A program made the position numbers and the translations under genes. This document shows positions 22,317 through 31,630 of a stretch of DNA of 64,000 bases, piece by piece (the first letter of the stretch is position 1; each line of letters begins with the position of its first letter). Source of the DNA: Lentinus brumalis (lineage: Eukaryota > Basidiomycota > Agaricomycetes > Polyporales > Polyporaceae); NCBI GenBank assembly GCA_001792895.1, contig MARA01000015.1, forward strand, positions 1 to 64,000. The letters run 5' to 3'. Below the pieces are notes generated by a model, which was not told the origin of the DNA, did no database searches, and was given only the letters and a program-made list of their open reading frames with translations.

Positions 22317-23556
22317 GGGCAAACAGAATTTGACGCGACCTGCCGCGACGTGACGCGCCGCGTCAGTCCGCGTCACGTCGCGTCAGTCGCGTCACTGCCA
22401 CCCACCATGCAGCTCGTTCTGCCTCGTAGCTCACTCCTGGGACCTTCTAACGTCCTTTGACATGTACTACTTCATCAAGGTCGCTATCAAGCTATCTTTT
22501 AGGCTGCTATGAGGTCGTACAGCTGCGTTTGTATAAGCGCTCATCAGTCTGACCAGCTTTGAGTTTGACTCCCGAAGGCTGAATACCACTTGTAGCTGAT
22601 CATGAGCTGTTGTAGCCAAGTCATACACTACAAAGTACCATGAAAACTGGAGAATACCCCTCAACTTATATCCCAATTCATTGTGATCGCGTCTCAGTCG
22701 CGGCACCCTCGCGGCACACTCCGCGTCACGTCGCGTCAAGGTCGCGTCTCAGTCGCGGCACGGGCGCCTAGGTCGCGTCAAGGTCGCGTCAAGGTCGCGG
22801 CACGGCGCGTCTCAGTCGCGGTTGTCGCGTCAAACGTCGCGTCACGGTGCGTCAACGTCGCGGCACGGTGTGTCAAGTCATCTGCTTCCTCAACTCTCTG
22901 ACGACCGTACACTGCCCTCAATGTCGTAAGTATCGGCCCAACTTCTGAAGTGCGACAACTTTTGACAGTTCCCGGTTACTCACTGCAGCATCTCTCACTT
23001 GAGTCTTGACGCCATCCAGTGAAATAGACAGCAATCAATTATTTTCTGCGGCCTGCGCGAACCCCTGTGGTGCAAGCCGGCTCGTAAGTACATCGCCGCA
23101 TTCAAAGGGCGGTGATGATCATACCTGAGCAGTTGGTGGCCTCCCTGTTTACTTGTGCCCTTTCACAGATTTGACCTATTTTCAGATCTTCGGCAGACTC
23201 AAAGCTACCCAGAGCTGCCTCAGGTAACCTCTTCTGACGATTCCAGACTTGTACATTCTGAACTAACACATAATCTTACTTTGCGCGCCGGCGTGACCGT
23301 GGATTGATGAATTAGCGCTCTGATTGTCGCGACCTTCAGCTGGGCGTTGACCTCAAGGATCTTTCCCCTTGCCGCCTTGGTACAGCATGGTATAGCGGGA
23401 ACATAATCTGCGTCAAGTTGGGCCAACATTTTCCTGGGTCACGGCAGACTTCGCGTCAAGGCGCGTCAGGTCGCGTCACGGGTCGCGTCAAGCGCCGCGT
23501 CAATGCGCGTCACGTCGCGGCACGTCGCGTCACGTCGCGTCAATTTACTTGTGCCC
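22317..23556. mobile_element. Non-autonomous DNA transposon with 9-bp target duplication
   Basis: The 1,240-bp insert begins GGGCAAACAGAATTTGACGCGAC-like and ends with its imperfect reverse complement (about 18 of 23 positions match, both ending in TTGACGCGAC). It is flanked by the direct repeat TCTCTCCAT at 22308-22316 and 23557-23565, which is host exon sequence. Subterminal and internal arrays of CGCGTCA/TGACGCG-like motifs lie at 22330-22395, 22685-22880 and 23450-23545. No transposase frame is present. A 9-bp duplication with long motif-rich ends is typical of Mutator-like elements; the superfamily is inferred only. Confidence 0.82.
22680..22880. repeat. CGCGTCA-motif array within the transposon
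   Basis: Irregular copies of GGTCGCGTCA, GTCGCGGCAC and GCGTCTCAGTCGCGG are packed over 200 bp. The same motif clusters near both ends of the element, where transposons often carry multiple transposase-binding sites. That role is inference. Confidence 0.7.
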
Positions 23557-24650
23557 TCTCTCCATCCGTATGTGACCTGGACTTCGGTAGTAGCATTTAT
23601 AACTCCTGTGTGTCCTTCGCGGAACCCGCCGGCATCGTGAACGCGGTCCTATCCTCAATATCTTCCGAGGTTCCCTCACCCAGTGGCGTGCCCGGCGCAC
23701 TTCCCCATGTGGCACGTCATCTGCAAACCATCGTACGATTGGCCGACCTGTGCAAGCTACGCATATGCTTCGGTCTCGATCTATACTACCCCACCATGCA
23801 GGCGCTCTCGACGCTAGTGAATCTGCGGGAGCTCCATGGGTGCGTCTCTTTCACGGAGATGGAAGCGCATACGCCCTGTCGAGGGGGCCTCAGGGCCTTG
23901 GAGTCCTTGTATGTGCACGGCTCTCTTGCGGACGTCGAGGAGGCCATACAGATGGTATCACCGCCCCGGCTACACACGTTCCAGCTCGGCATCCTCGACT
24001 TCAAGTGGGCCACCATACGAGGCTTGCGAAGACTCCTCCAGAAAGTGCGTCTCGCGGCGTCGGGTCTCACCTCATTACACCTGTTTTCAACCGGGGTCCT
24101 CGACGAGACGTTATTGGCCCCCATATCTCTTGTGGAACTGCTCGAATCCATCTTGCCACTCCGCCATCTAGAACAGCTGATATGGAGACTGAGTGGGCAT
24201 GTAAATTTCGCCTGTGATCGGGACTTGGCCGCGTTCGCCGCCGCCTGGCCGAATCTGCGGATGCTGCGTCTCCCATATGGACCGCGCCGCCTGCCACCCC
24301 AGGGCATCACTTTCCCCGCCCTCCTCGACTTCTTGCGTCGCTGTCCTCGTATCGAACTTCTCCATCTCGATCGCCTGGATGTAGCGCACCTCCCTGCCGC
24401 ACACTCAATTCCACGCATCGAGCAGTCCCGCGTCCGATTCTTTTTCTTCGGCAACATGGCTTGCGAGCAGACCACGTCCCCTGCGGACGTCTTGATTCTG
24501 GCAACCTTGGTTGACCGACTCTTCCCCAATGTAGATATCCCATATAGCAGGTGCGAAGTCGGTCGGGGTTCGCTCGCGTTCCAGGTATTCGAGGCGTTGC
24601 AGGATATGCGAGCTACGCTTCCAGCCAGTACAAGTACGGACACTCGCTGA

Positions 24651-25800
24651 CCGCTCGTCACTGCGTACCGGGTATGCGAACTTCTCCAAGCTGGTGAGTG
24701 CTTCCTTTGACGTCTGACCTCGGGCTGTCTAAGTACTAATTCCAGTAAAAACTATAGCCCAAGCATCGATCGACACGGAGGACGACCTCAATTTCTTGTC
24801 GCATCGTTGACTATAAAGGAGCGCGACGTCTCCGATCCAGGACCCCTCGCACTTCAAAACGATCTCGTTGGATTGCACACGAGCGCGGTCCGATGAGCCC
24901 TGGCCCTCCTCTCACGCAATCCCGCCACGATACATAAATTTGTCGAATTCGCGCTCGAGTAGTAAGTACTAGTACACAGTTCCCCCACATGTACATTCTC
25001 TCCTCGTCCGACGCCGTCCTCAAGCCTCTGAGTGCCATGACACATGAAGTCATGAAGCGGAGGCCGAGTCCGAACGCTGCAATGTGCACTGAGCTACGCT
25101 TCGTCAACAGCGTGCCTCCCGAACACTCCTCGCGCTCTGGTCACACGCCATATCAGTACACGATTCCCCGCCCTATTCCCTTTGCGTCAAGATTTTTGCG
25201 TCGCAATGATCATCAGCGCAGCGCGAGTTCGATGTCCTCGGACCTCCCGACTCAGTTGAAGCTTGAATTTCCCCACTTCGGTTGAACTAGGAGTGGCACA
25301 ATTTGCACACATGCGGCAGCGTTGAGCGGAAGGACGTTCGGCGGCGAGGTACAAGGGGATAGAGACGAATCGCCGCTTGCTCCCCAAGATCGTGTCTGCG
25401 AGTTCGCATGTCTGGGACCGTTGTAACTTGTCGCGCAACTTGGGCACAGAGATCTGCGTGTATTGCCCATAAGTATGATAGTTACCTCTGCGAGAACAAG
25501 CGTGCGCACTATGTCGGACTCGGAGAAGAAGCCTCTGAGATGGAAAGTATACACAATCCAGGCAGGCATCTCCGTATTACGAAGAACGCATTGTTATGTG
25601 TGTGTAGGCGCGCCCGCATTGACACCACTGACCAGCCGGCGGCGATCTACGTACTAAGTATGATCGTACCTGGGCTACAGTGGTTCCGCCGAGCTTTTTC
25701 CTGGAGGCTCGTCCTGTATGCTTGTCTCGCAGCCAAGACCTGCCTCGAGCCTCGCATTCATATGCCACCGGGCGGCTGCAGCTATGCACGGGCCATGAAC
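24651..25800. other. Intergenic region without a supported gene
   Basis: Several frames of 60-110 codons exist on both strands but none shows a domain or clear exon structure. The right part (25400-25800) resembles, by eye, the region 49450-49750 upstream of the second BTB copy. It therefore belongs to a duplicated block rather than being unique. Confidence 0.4.
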
Positions 25801-25890
25801 GACAAGGCCACGCAGCGGGTCAGATCAAAGATTACGCGGCGCATTGGCCGTGCTCGACAGCGAGGTCAATGCTTCGGCTCGGGCTATTTG
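25801..25890 (+). promoter_or_regulatory. Conserved BTB-gene promoter (inverted CCAAT and TATA-like)
   Basis: The segment with GCGGCGCATTGGCCGT at about 25835-25850 and GCTTCGG..GGGCTATTTGAG near 25871-25892 lies 110-200 bp before the ATG at 26003. Nearly the same block, with ATTGGCC and GGGCTATATAC, precedes the second BTB copy on the minus strand (49310-49375). ATTGG is an inverted CCAAT box. Conservation in two diverged copies suggests a functional promoter. Confidence 0.55.
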
Positions 25891-26002
25891 AGCAGCGATC
25901 CCGTCCTACGTAGAGTCCTCTCCTCAAGTTCACACATCCATCCCCTCGTCAGAGCCGACACGAACGACACTCACCCACAACCTCTTAGCGACTCACTTGA
26001 CC

Positions 26003-27576
26003 ATGGCCGCCTTCTCCTATCGCTATCCTCCACTGGTTCCGCTAGCAGGCTCAGACGGCCGTCCCGCGCATCTGTATACGCCACTCCGAATCACCGATCT
26101 GCCGACTGTCGCCACTCTCCCGAATCCCACCCCAATCAAGTTTGAAGAGTCGGATGAGGAAGAGATAGATGAACTACAGGACGACTCCGACGACGAGAAC
26201 GGCATGGATGTCGAGCACGAGATTCTTGCTCCCGATCAATTGCGTCGAGCTACCCAAGAGGCCACAGTCCGACGCCAGGTTCCTGACGAACGCAACGAGC
26301 ACGCGGCCAGCAACAGCTTCAACCGCGCACTCGCCACTGCCCGTCGGTCCAACCGTGCATGGCACGTAGTCCGCAGACCGGAGAGGCCACACACCCAGAC
26401 CCAGACCCAGACCCAGACCCAGACGCGAGTCAGCCGCCCGCCCCCGCACCGTATCTGGGACTTGACCTCCCCCGCCCAAGCCATACGCGACGCTCCGCAA
26501 GGCGACGTGCGCTCGCGCAAGTACTGGGTGCGCGACGGGACGATCGTGCTGCGCGCCGGGCGGATGCTGTTCAAGATCGGCCGCCAGCTCTTCAGCACAA
26601 AGTGCACGCGTCTCCGCCAGGCCATCCAAGACTTCCCCATGCCCGGCGCAGTACCCGCGGGGACGGAGGTCGTCGACGGCTGTCCCGTGTTCGGCCTCAA
26701 CCTCAGGACCATAGGCATCGGCGGGCTCGACTTCGAGTGGTTCCTGATTGGTTTGTACTGCCCCGACCGGTACGTCCCTGCGTACACCCGTGAGTTGTTC
26801 TGGCTGCCGATGCTGACGAGATCGTAAATAGACCTAGAGAGTTGAAGACCCTGCCCGATAGCGTGCTCATCTCGCTGATGCGCACCGCACGCCTCCTCGG
26901 CGAGCACACCGACGTGTACCCCTGGGCCTGCAGCGAGCTCGGAGGTCGCTACCGACAAGACGTTCCTCCTCCTCCGCGACCGCTGCAGCAGGGCGAAGAC
27001 GCGCCTCACAAGACCGCACTCCGCGTCATCGCCCTCGCACGCGAGCACGCCATTCCCGGACTCACGAAGTGCGCCGCATACCGGATCGTGGCGGACCCGC
27101 GGTTCTGGGCGAACATGGACGCCGTCCTGCAGCGCACCGGGCAGATAGTCGTCGACGTGCTGAACGAGGCGGAGGTGGTGAAGCTGGGCATGGCGCGGGA
27201 GTGGCTGCAGCGCGAGTGGCGGACGCTGGTGTCCACGCCCCCGTGTCCGGTCGAGGATGGGAAGGAGAGACACACGCCAGCAAACGACACGGCGTGCAGG
27301 AGTCGCATGGAAGGGAGACGCAAGGCCGAGTGGTGCGCGCAGACGGCGGGTCGGGAGCGGGAGCAGGAGTGGTACTGGGCATGGAGCAAGCTTGTCGATA
27401 ACGGCGCGGACGATCCGTTCGCAGCGCTGCGGTGGCTGAACACCCAGTCGGCGGTGCGGCTGGTGCTGCGGGAGCGGTGGTGTGAGCGGTGTCTGGACGA
27501 GCGGTGGACTGTCTGGAACGCGGCGAGGGTGCGCTGGTGGGCGCAGATGGATGGGAGGCTCAGGCTCGCGTGTTGA
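26003..27576 (+). CDS. BTB/POZ domain protein (copy A)
   Basis: Two exons, 26003-26769 and 26832-27576, separated by a 62-bp phase-2 intron (GTACGT to AAATAG), give 503 aa. The N-terminus is followed by an acidic stretch (EESDEEEIDELQDDSDDE) and a Thr-Gln repeat coded by CAGACC units near 26395-26425. The BTB core is about residues 178-258: DGTIVLRAGRMLFKIGRQLF, then CPVFGLNLR and FEWFLIGLY. Exon 2 continues LMRTARLLGEHTDVY...ALREHAIPGL-like helices usual in agaricomycete BTB proteins and ends with a Trp-rich tail (WWAQMDGRLRLAC). BTB proteins often link substrates to cullin-3 ligases, which is only inferred here. The frame is intact; the copy at 47.7-49.2 kb is frameshifted. Confidence 0.78.
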
Positions 27577-28618
27577 AAGGCTCGACCGTGTCGTCTAGTC
27601 AGAAGTGTACGCCTTGCAAAGTCGTTCCACTGTGAACGTGGGCAGGGGAGGCGTACTACACAAGATGCTATCCGATGCAGAACCTGGACGTGCTGGTCAG
27701 CACCAATCGACGTAGAAGCGTAACTAATATCACTCACAATCAAACTAAACACCACGTGAATGTTTCGGGGGACAAGTGGCTCAATCCCGCGCGTACTAGA
27801 AGCGAAGGACGTCTGGTCAATCGTCGGTGCGTCTGAATATCGTGCTTGGCACTTCAGAGGTGCCCGATGAGTTGGTGGGCATGTAAGAGATTCGTCGTCG
27901 CTGTAGGGCGAGAAACCCCTCGTATAAAGAATTCACCAGTCAGCCAAGTCGTAACTCGTCCAATGGTCGCTGGCTGCGATCGTCCTGGTTCGCAAAGCAC
28001 TCTGATCCGTGTCTTCGGGAGAGAGGGTAGTCCCAGGACCTGCGGCGTGAGTCGTAGTTCATGCTCGACCGCCTACGGTCTCATATGTCGGGCGGAGGAG
28101 TGATGACGTCGAGTCGTCGCAAGGGTGCGTCGGTGCGTCGGTGCGTCGGTGCGTCGGTGCGTCGACGGAGTTCATGCTCGACTGCATATGGATATGGTCT
28201 CGTAAGTCGGATGAAGGAAGATTCTGCGCACACGTCCGTGTGCCACGACGTATCAGTGGAATTCTCCACGTCTCCTGCTGACAGCTACGGCCAGCAGAAC
28301 GGCGTGAGCGCACGAGCAAGGCCACGGTGCGTCGTCGTCTCCGCTTAATCAGTCCCAGGCCTCAGGCGTACACGATCTGCAGGCACAAATAGAATGCAAT
28401 GAACAAATCAGTGTATCGACGGCCGCAAGATCCTAGCAGACCGTTCAATTCGTGATCAAACAATGGCCCACTTCGTGCCGCGTCCCAGCGGTTCGGGTTG
28501 AGGCCGCATGAGCTCAGAGAGTAGAGCACTCCATCGCTTCACACGAACACGTCGGACATAAGTACAGGGACAGAGACTCATCAGTTCCACGCCGATCACG
28601 TTCACCGCGCCGAGTCAT
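27577..28618. other. Intergenic region with a short duplication
   Basis: No gene is supported. Two related segments, 28050-28105 and 28165-28220, share AGTTCATGCTCGAC, GGTCTC and GTCGG..GA.G and flank a short octamer array. Confidence 0.45.
28124..28163. repeat. Octamer tandem repeat (GGTGCGTC)5
   Basis: Five nearly perfect copies of GGTGCGTC lie in noncoding sequence between the two halves of a short direct duplication. Confidence 0.85.
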
Positions 28619-28990
28619 TCTACCTCATCTCCCAGCAGAGAGTCTGGAGCGCGCGAGTCAGTGGAAGTGGTTGTGCTGCTTGAGATCTCAGTGAAGGTGA
28701 TGACGAGCAAGCGGCTTGAGTCTGCGGTAGACTTGACGATGATGCTTGTCGGCAACTCGGGTGATATCGCAGCTTTATCCGCGCTCTTGAGGTCCTTGAC
28801 TGTCTTAGTCGTCTTGAACACAGAGACCGCGTCCTGAGGAATCCTTTTTTTCGATGTTAGCACTGCCGGATGACTATGACGGAGGAGGCACGCACCGGGG
28901 AACCCTGGAGAACGCGTTTCCACCATCGGTGAGCTGCACCCGAGCGCAATCTCCTACCCAATCCGTAACCGTTGACCGCGCAGGCAGCGG
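28619..28990 (-). pseudogene. Family X remnant (copy 2)
   Basis: The minus strand carries an exon-like segment ending in a GTGCGTGCC donor (GGGTTCCCCGGTGCGTGCC), parallel to GGCTCCTCCGTGCGTACC in copy 1 near 14260. It also has the reading QDAVSVFKTTKTVKDLKSAD, parallel to the MFEDCRTIKNFKIAD part of copy 1. The 3' end stops at 28619 with a Ser/Thr-rich tail. The first exon is not clean and earlier parts are lost. It lies head-to-head with the start region of FunK1 copy B, now 12.3 kb away because of the nested insertion. Confidence 0.5.
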
Positions 28991-29102
28991 TGTATGTCGC
29001 GGGCTGTGTGTCGACGGAGGACGTACGTGCCAGCTGGACTCGACAGCGAGGACAGCGCGAAGTTGGCATGGGGCGTGGGAACCTTACGTCACGCGTCGAC
29101 GC

Positions 29103-29110
29103 GTCTGTGG
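29103..29110. repeat. 8-bp target duplication, left copy (GTCTGTGG)
   Basis: Identical to 41370-41377. The two copies flank the outer inverted-repeat element exactly, and joining them gives host sequence alignable with the paralogous locus near 46740 (minus). Confidence 0.8.
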
Positions 29111-29334
29111 AGGACCCCGGCAAAAGCGCCCGGAGCTCATATGCCAGGATCACCGAAAATGGGCCCCGAGGGCCCCGAAAGTTGCATGCCAATCACCGAA
29201 AATGGCCCCGGAGAAGTGCGATGTCACATCCCCGAAAGTCCCTGGAGAGGTCGTGCTGATATGTCGGGATCACCGAAATCCGGCCGGGTGGGGTCCTTCC
29301 CGGGATGAGCACCGGGGTCCACCGACTCCCGAGC

Positions 29335-29352
29335 AACCAGCTTGAGCCGATG
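29335..29352. repeat. 18-bp LINE target-site duplication, left copy
   Basis: AACCAGCTTGAGCCGATG is identical to 41126-41143 after the poly-A. The first two A may belong to the tail, so the true length is 16-18 bp. Confidence 0.88.
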
Positions 29353-30057
29353 AGAGGGCTCCTCTTCCTGTAACCGCCACCATGGCGCGTTTTCCCACGG
29401 TCAATGGCTGATAGGAGCAGCTATACCGGGGTCATACTCTATGCTAGGAGACGTGTACCGTACGAATGTGCCAGTATGCATGCAAATATGCCTTCCTGCA
29501 AGGGAAAAAGGGTGCAAGGCCCTTGTCATGTAAAGCGGGTCACATACCGCGGTTGCTGCGTCCACGACGCGTGTGCTGCTTGGCACTCCTACCTGGGGAC
29601 ACACGGGCTGCGTTCCAAACCCCAGAGCAGGACAAACTGCGCCCCTCCTCTGGAAACTCAGCAGAGACGTGCCAGCGCACGAAGCCAGGAGCCATACATC
29701 TCTGTAGACGTGGCAGCAAGCGGCTATCAGGTTGCGACGTAAACACGAGCGCACGAGCGCCTCGGAGACGCGTCGACGACGCGCCGCCATAGGCGGTCAC
29801 GTGACCGCGATGCGGGACCAGGACGGCATGCCTCATACATGCGGCGGGCAGGCCCCTCCCTTCTATAGGCCCGAATGACGAGCGAGGCTTACCTCGGGCA
29901 CAAGGGAGGGAGTATACGTCCTAGTAAACTTATCGAAGAGTGTGTTGCAGGAATTATACGACAGTCAGCGCGTGTAATAGTGCCCACCATCCCCGTCTCT
30001 CTCCCCTGGATCAATCCCTGCTAATCTACATAGCTCCCGCTCCCAGCAGCTGCTATC

Positions 30058-30969
30058 ATGTACCGTACTATGCCTCGTCTGAGTACCCTTCATGGCTGCA
30101 AGGTCGGCGTTTCTGTTAACTATCTGCAGACCTTGCTACGCCAGAACCCTGCTCCTGGCCGTTTCCCTGCTATCTCTCCTCGTCCTGACCCTCTCTATTT
30201 CGCGGTGGGCCTCCAGGCCGATTTTGAGAACCTTCGGTCCCAATTCGCTTGCGATCATGAAGGGGCTGACCCTACAACCGATGTCCAACGAGACGCTTGT
30301 AGCAGCCAGTGTTATATATGCTGCCTCTACAACCAAGGTTGTCTTAAAATCCTCTCCCATCTCCTCGTCCCCGCTCACTACATCCCCTCCACGCCTACGT
30401 GCTGTCAGAGCGGTCCAACAGACGGCTGTTTCTCCCCACGAACGATGCCCACTCTCGTCCCTCCGCCTCAACGTGATCCCACTCTCCTGCTAATCGCAAG
30501 GTGGAAGGGTCCCTTCAAGTTCGACTACGAGGCCGCTAACGGCGGATTGAAGCATGAATATACGCTTGCGATTACGCCGGGCGAGCCTATAACTGTGGGC
30601 AGAAGAGTCAAAATCCTCGCGATCTCGCCGATTGCGCACCACCAACCTCATACCCCTTCTAATCAATATGACACCTACGACCCGCATCTGGTGGGATGGG
30701 TTGCGGATATGCGAAGAGTGGACGAGGGACGAGGGCGGGCGAGGATAGTCAACGTTTGTTGCGGAAACGCGATAAAGGAGATTGCGTTGATATTCCCATG
30801 CGAGAGGGCGCCAGTCGGGGAGGACGGGTACGGAACCCGCGACGGGACGCTCAGGACGAGCTCGACGAGAGGTCTCGAACATATCACCTCGGTGCGGCCG
30901 ATGCCGACGTGGCTGGAGTGCGGAGCGGAAACGTGCTGGGCAGGCGACCAGAGACAGAGCCTAAGCTAG
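30058..30969 (+). CDS. Open frame in the LINE 5' region, unknown product
   Basis: A 303-codon frame starts at an ATG following a pyrimidine-rich leader (ctccccatctcc-like, 29985-30010). The product has a Cys-rich middle (CSSQCYICCLYNQGC) and a beta-like segment near residues 160-185. A second overlapping frame (30092-30493) encodes a hydrophobic stretch (LLLAVSLLSLLVLTLSI). Neither resembles a known LINE protein. It could be an extra ORF of the element, part of its 5' untranslated region, or captured host sequence. Confidence 0.3.
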   Translation: MYRTMPRLSTLHGCKVGVSVNYLQTLLRQNPAPGRFPAISPRPDPLYFAVGLQADFENLRSQFACDHEGADPTTDVQRDACSSQCYICCLYNQGCLKILSHLLVPAHYIPSTPTCCQSGPTDGCFSPRTMPTLVPPPQRDPTLLLIARWKGPFKFDYEAANGGLKHEYTLAITPGEPITVGRRVKILAISPIAHHQPHTPSNQYDTYDPHLVGWVADMRRVDEGRGRARIVNVCCGNAIKEIALIFPCERAPVGEDGYGTRDGTLRTSSTRGLEHITSVRPMPTWLECGAETCWAGDQRQSLS

Positions 30970-31093
30970 ACTCAACATGCATGTACAACGCGAGAATGGA
31001 GTCTAATGTGAGCCTAATGAACGAGACGTACCTCGCCTTCCATCCTCCGATGCGTGACAGCAACCCTTGACAGGTGGCGCGGTCGACCGTAAA

Positions 31094-31121
31094 CTTCTCT
31101 AGAAGAAAGGTTCTAGAGAAG
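31094..31121. other. Perfect 11-bp stem hairpin in the LINE 5' region
   Basis: CTTCTCTAGAA (31094-31104) and TTCTAGAGAAG (31111-31121) are exact reverse complements around a six-base loop. It lies between the 5' open frame and ORF1. Confidence 0.75.
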
Positions 31122-31630
31122 AGTGTAAGCGGTGCAGAGGTTAACTGCAGGCCCTGACGCGCCTCTACAAATCTGCTTCAGAGCGCAGAAGAACGACTCG
31201 CAGCAAGGACGGGAAGAACAGAAGAGACAAGCCAGCGTACGCTCCGTCCGCTTTTGGGGGCACTAGACGCCCTCTGCTAACAATCGAAGACGTCGCCTAG
31301 AAGCCGCTCGATGCCGCTGCATGCACGGGAAACGCCGGCCTCTGGTCGAGGAGCGCAACTTCCTTCACGAGCGTTCTCAACCCCCGCCGAGTCCTCCGGT
31401 CAAGTCCTGCAACCCGATGGCGGGCAAGCGATGCGCGACATGGTCGGACGCGACTGCTGGCGACCGATGCGACGGAGCGAGGACCACGGACGTACGAGCG
31501 GCCAGCAACAGAGGGTCTGCGAGTCTTAAGTCAACGCTGCCCGCTCCTCTCCCTTTCCCCCGAGTACTCGCTTCATCTCCTGCCAGCACTCTCCCATCTC
31601 TGCTACTGCTCAAGTCGCCTTCTCGCCGCA

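Larger units (their letters stand above)
21793..24650 (+). pseudogene. F-box/LRR-like gene A split by a DNA transposon
   Basis: Exon 1 (21793-22038) encodes MTSRAIACHDILHEIFLHLA...LSFLWRVLD, the F-box-like start shared with the genes at 46367 and 57713. After a ~49-bp intron, exon 2 runs to 22316. There the frame is interrupted by a 1,240-bp insertion and resumes at 23566 with the LRR-like part (for example LVNLRELHGCVSF, LPLRHLEQLIW and WPNLRMLRLP), ending at 24650. Exon 2 without the insertion and one duplicated copy is 1,314 bp, exactly 438 codons, and the reading LSPS across the join matches the LSPS of its paralogs. No other lesion was seen, so the gene would encode about 519 aa and was probably intact until the insertion. 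The role is inferred as an SCF-type adaptor. Confidence 0.8.

Noticed and set aside
26236..27273. 345-codon minus-strand frame across the BTB gene
   Set aside because: It runs through the BTB exons and intron in antisense, has no domain, and is explained by the codon bias of the sense strand.
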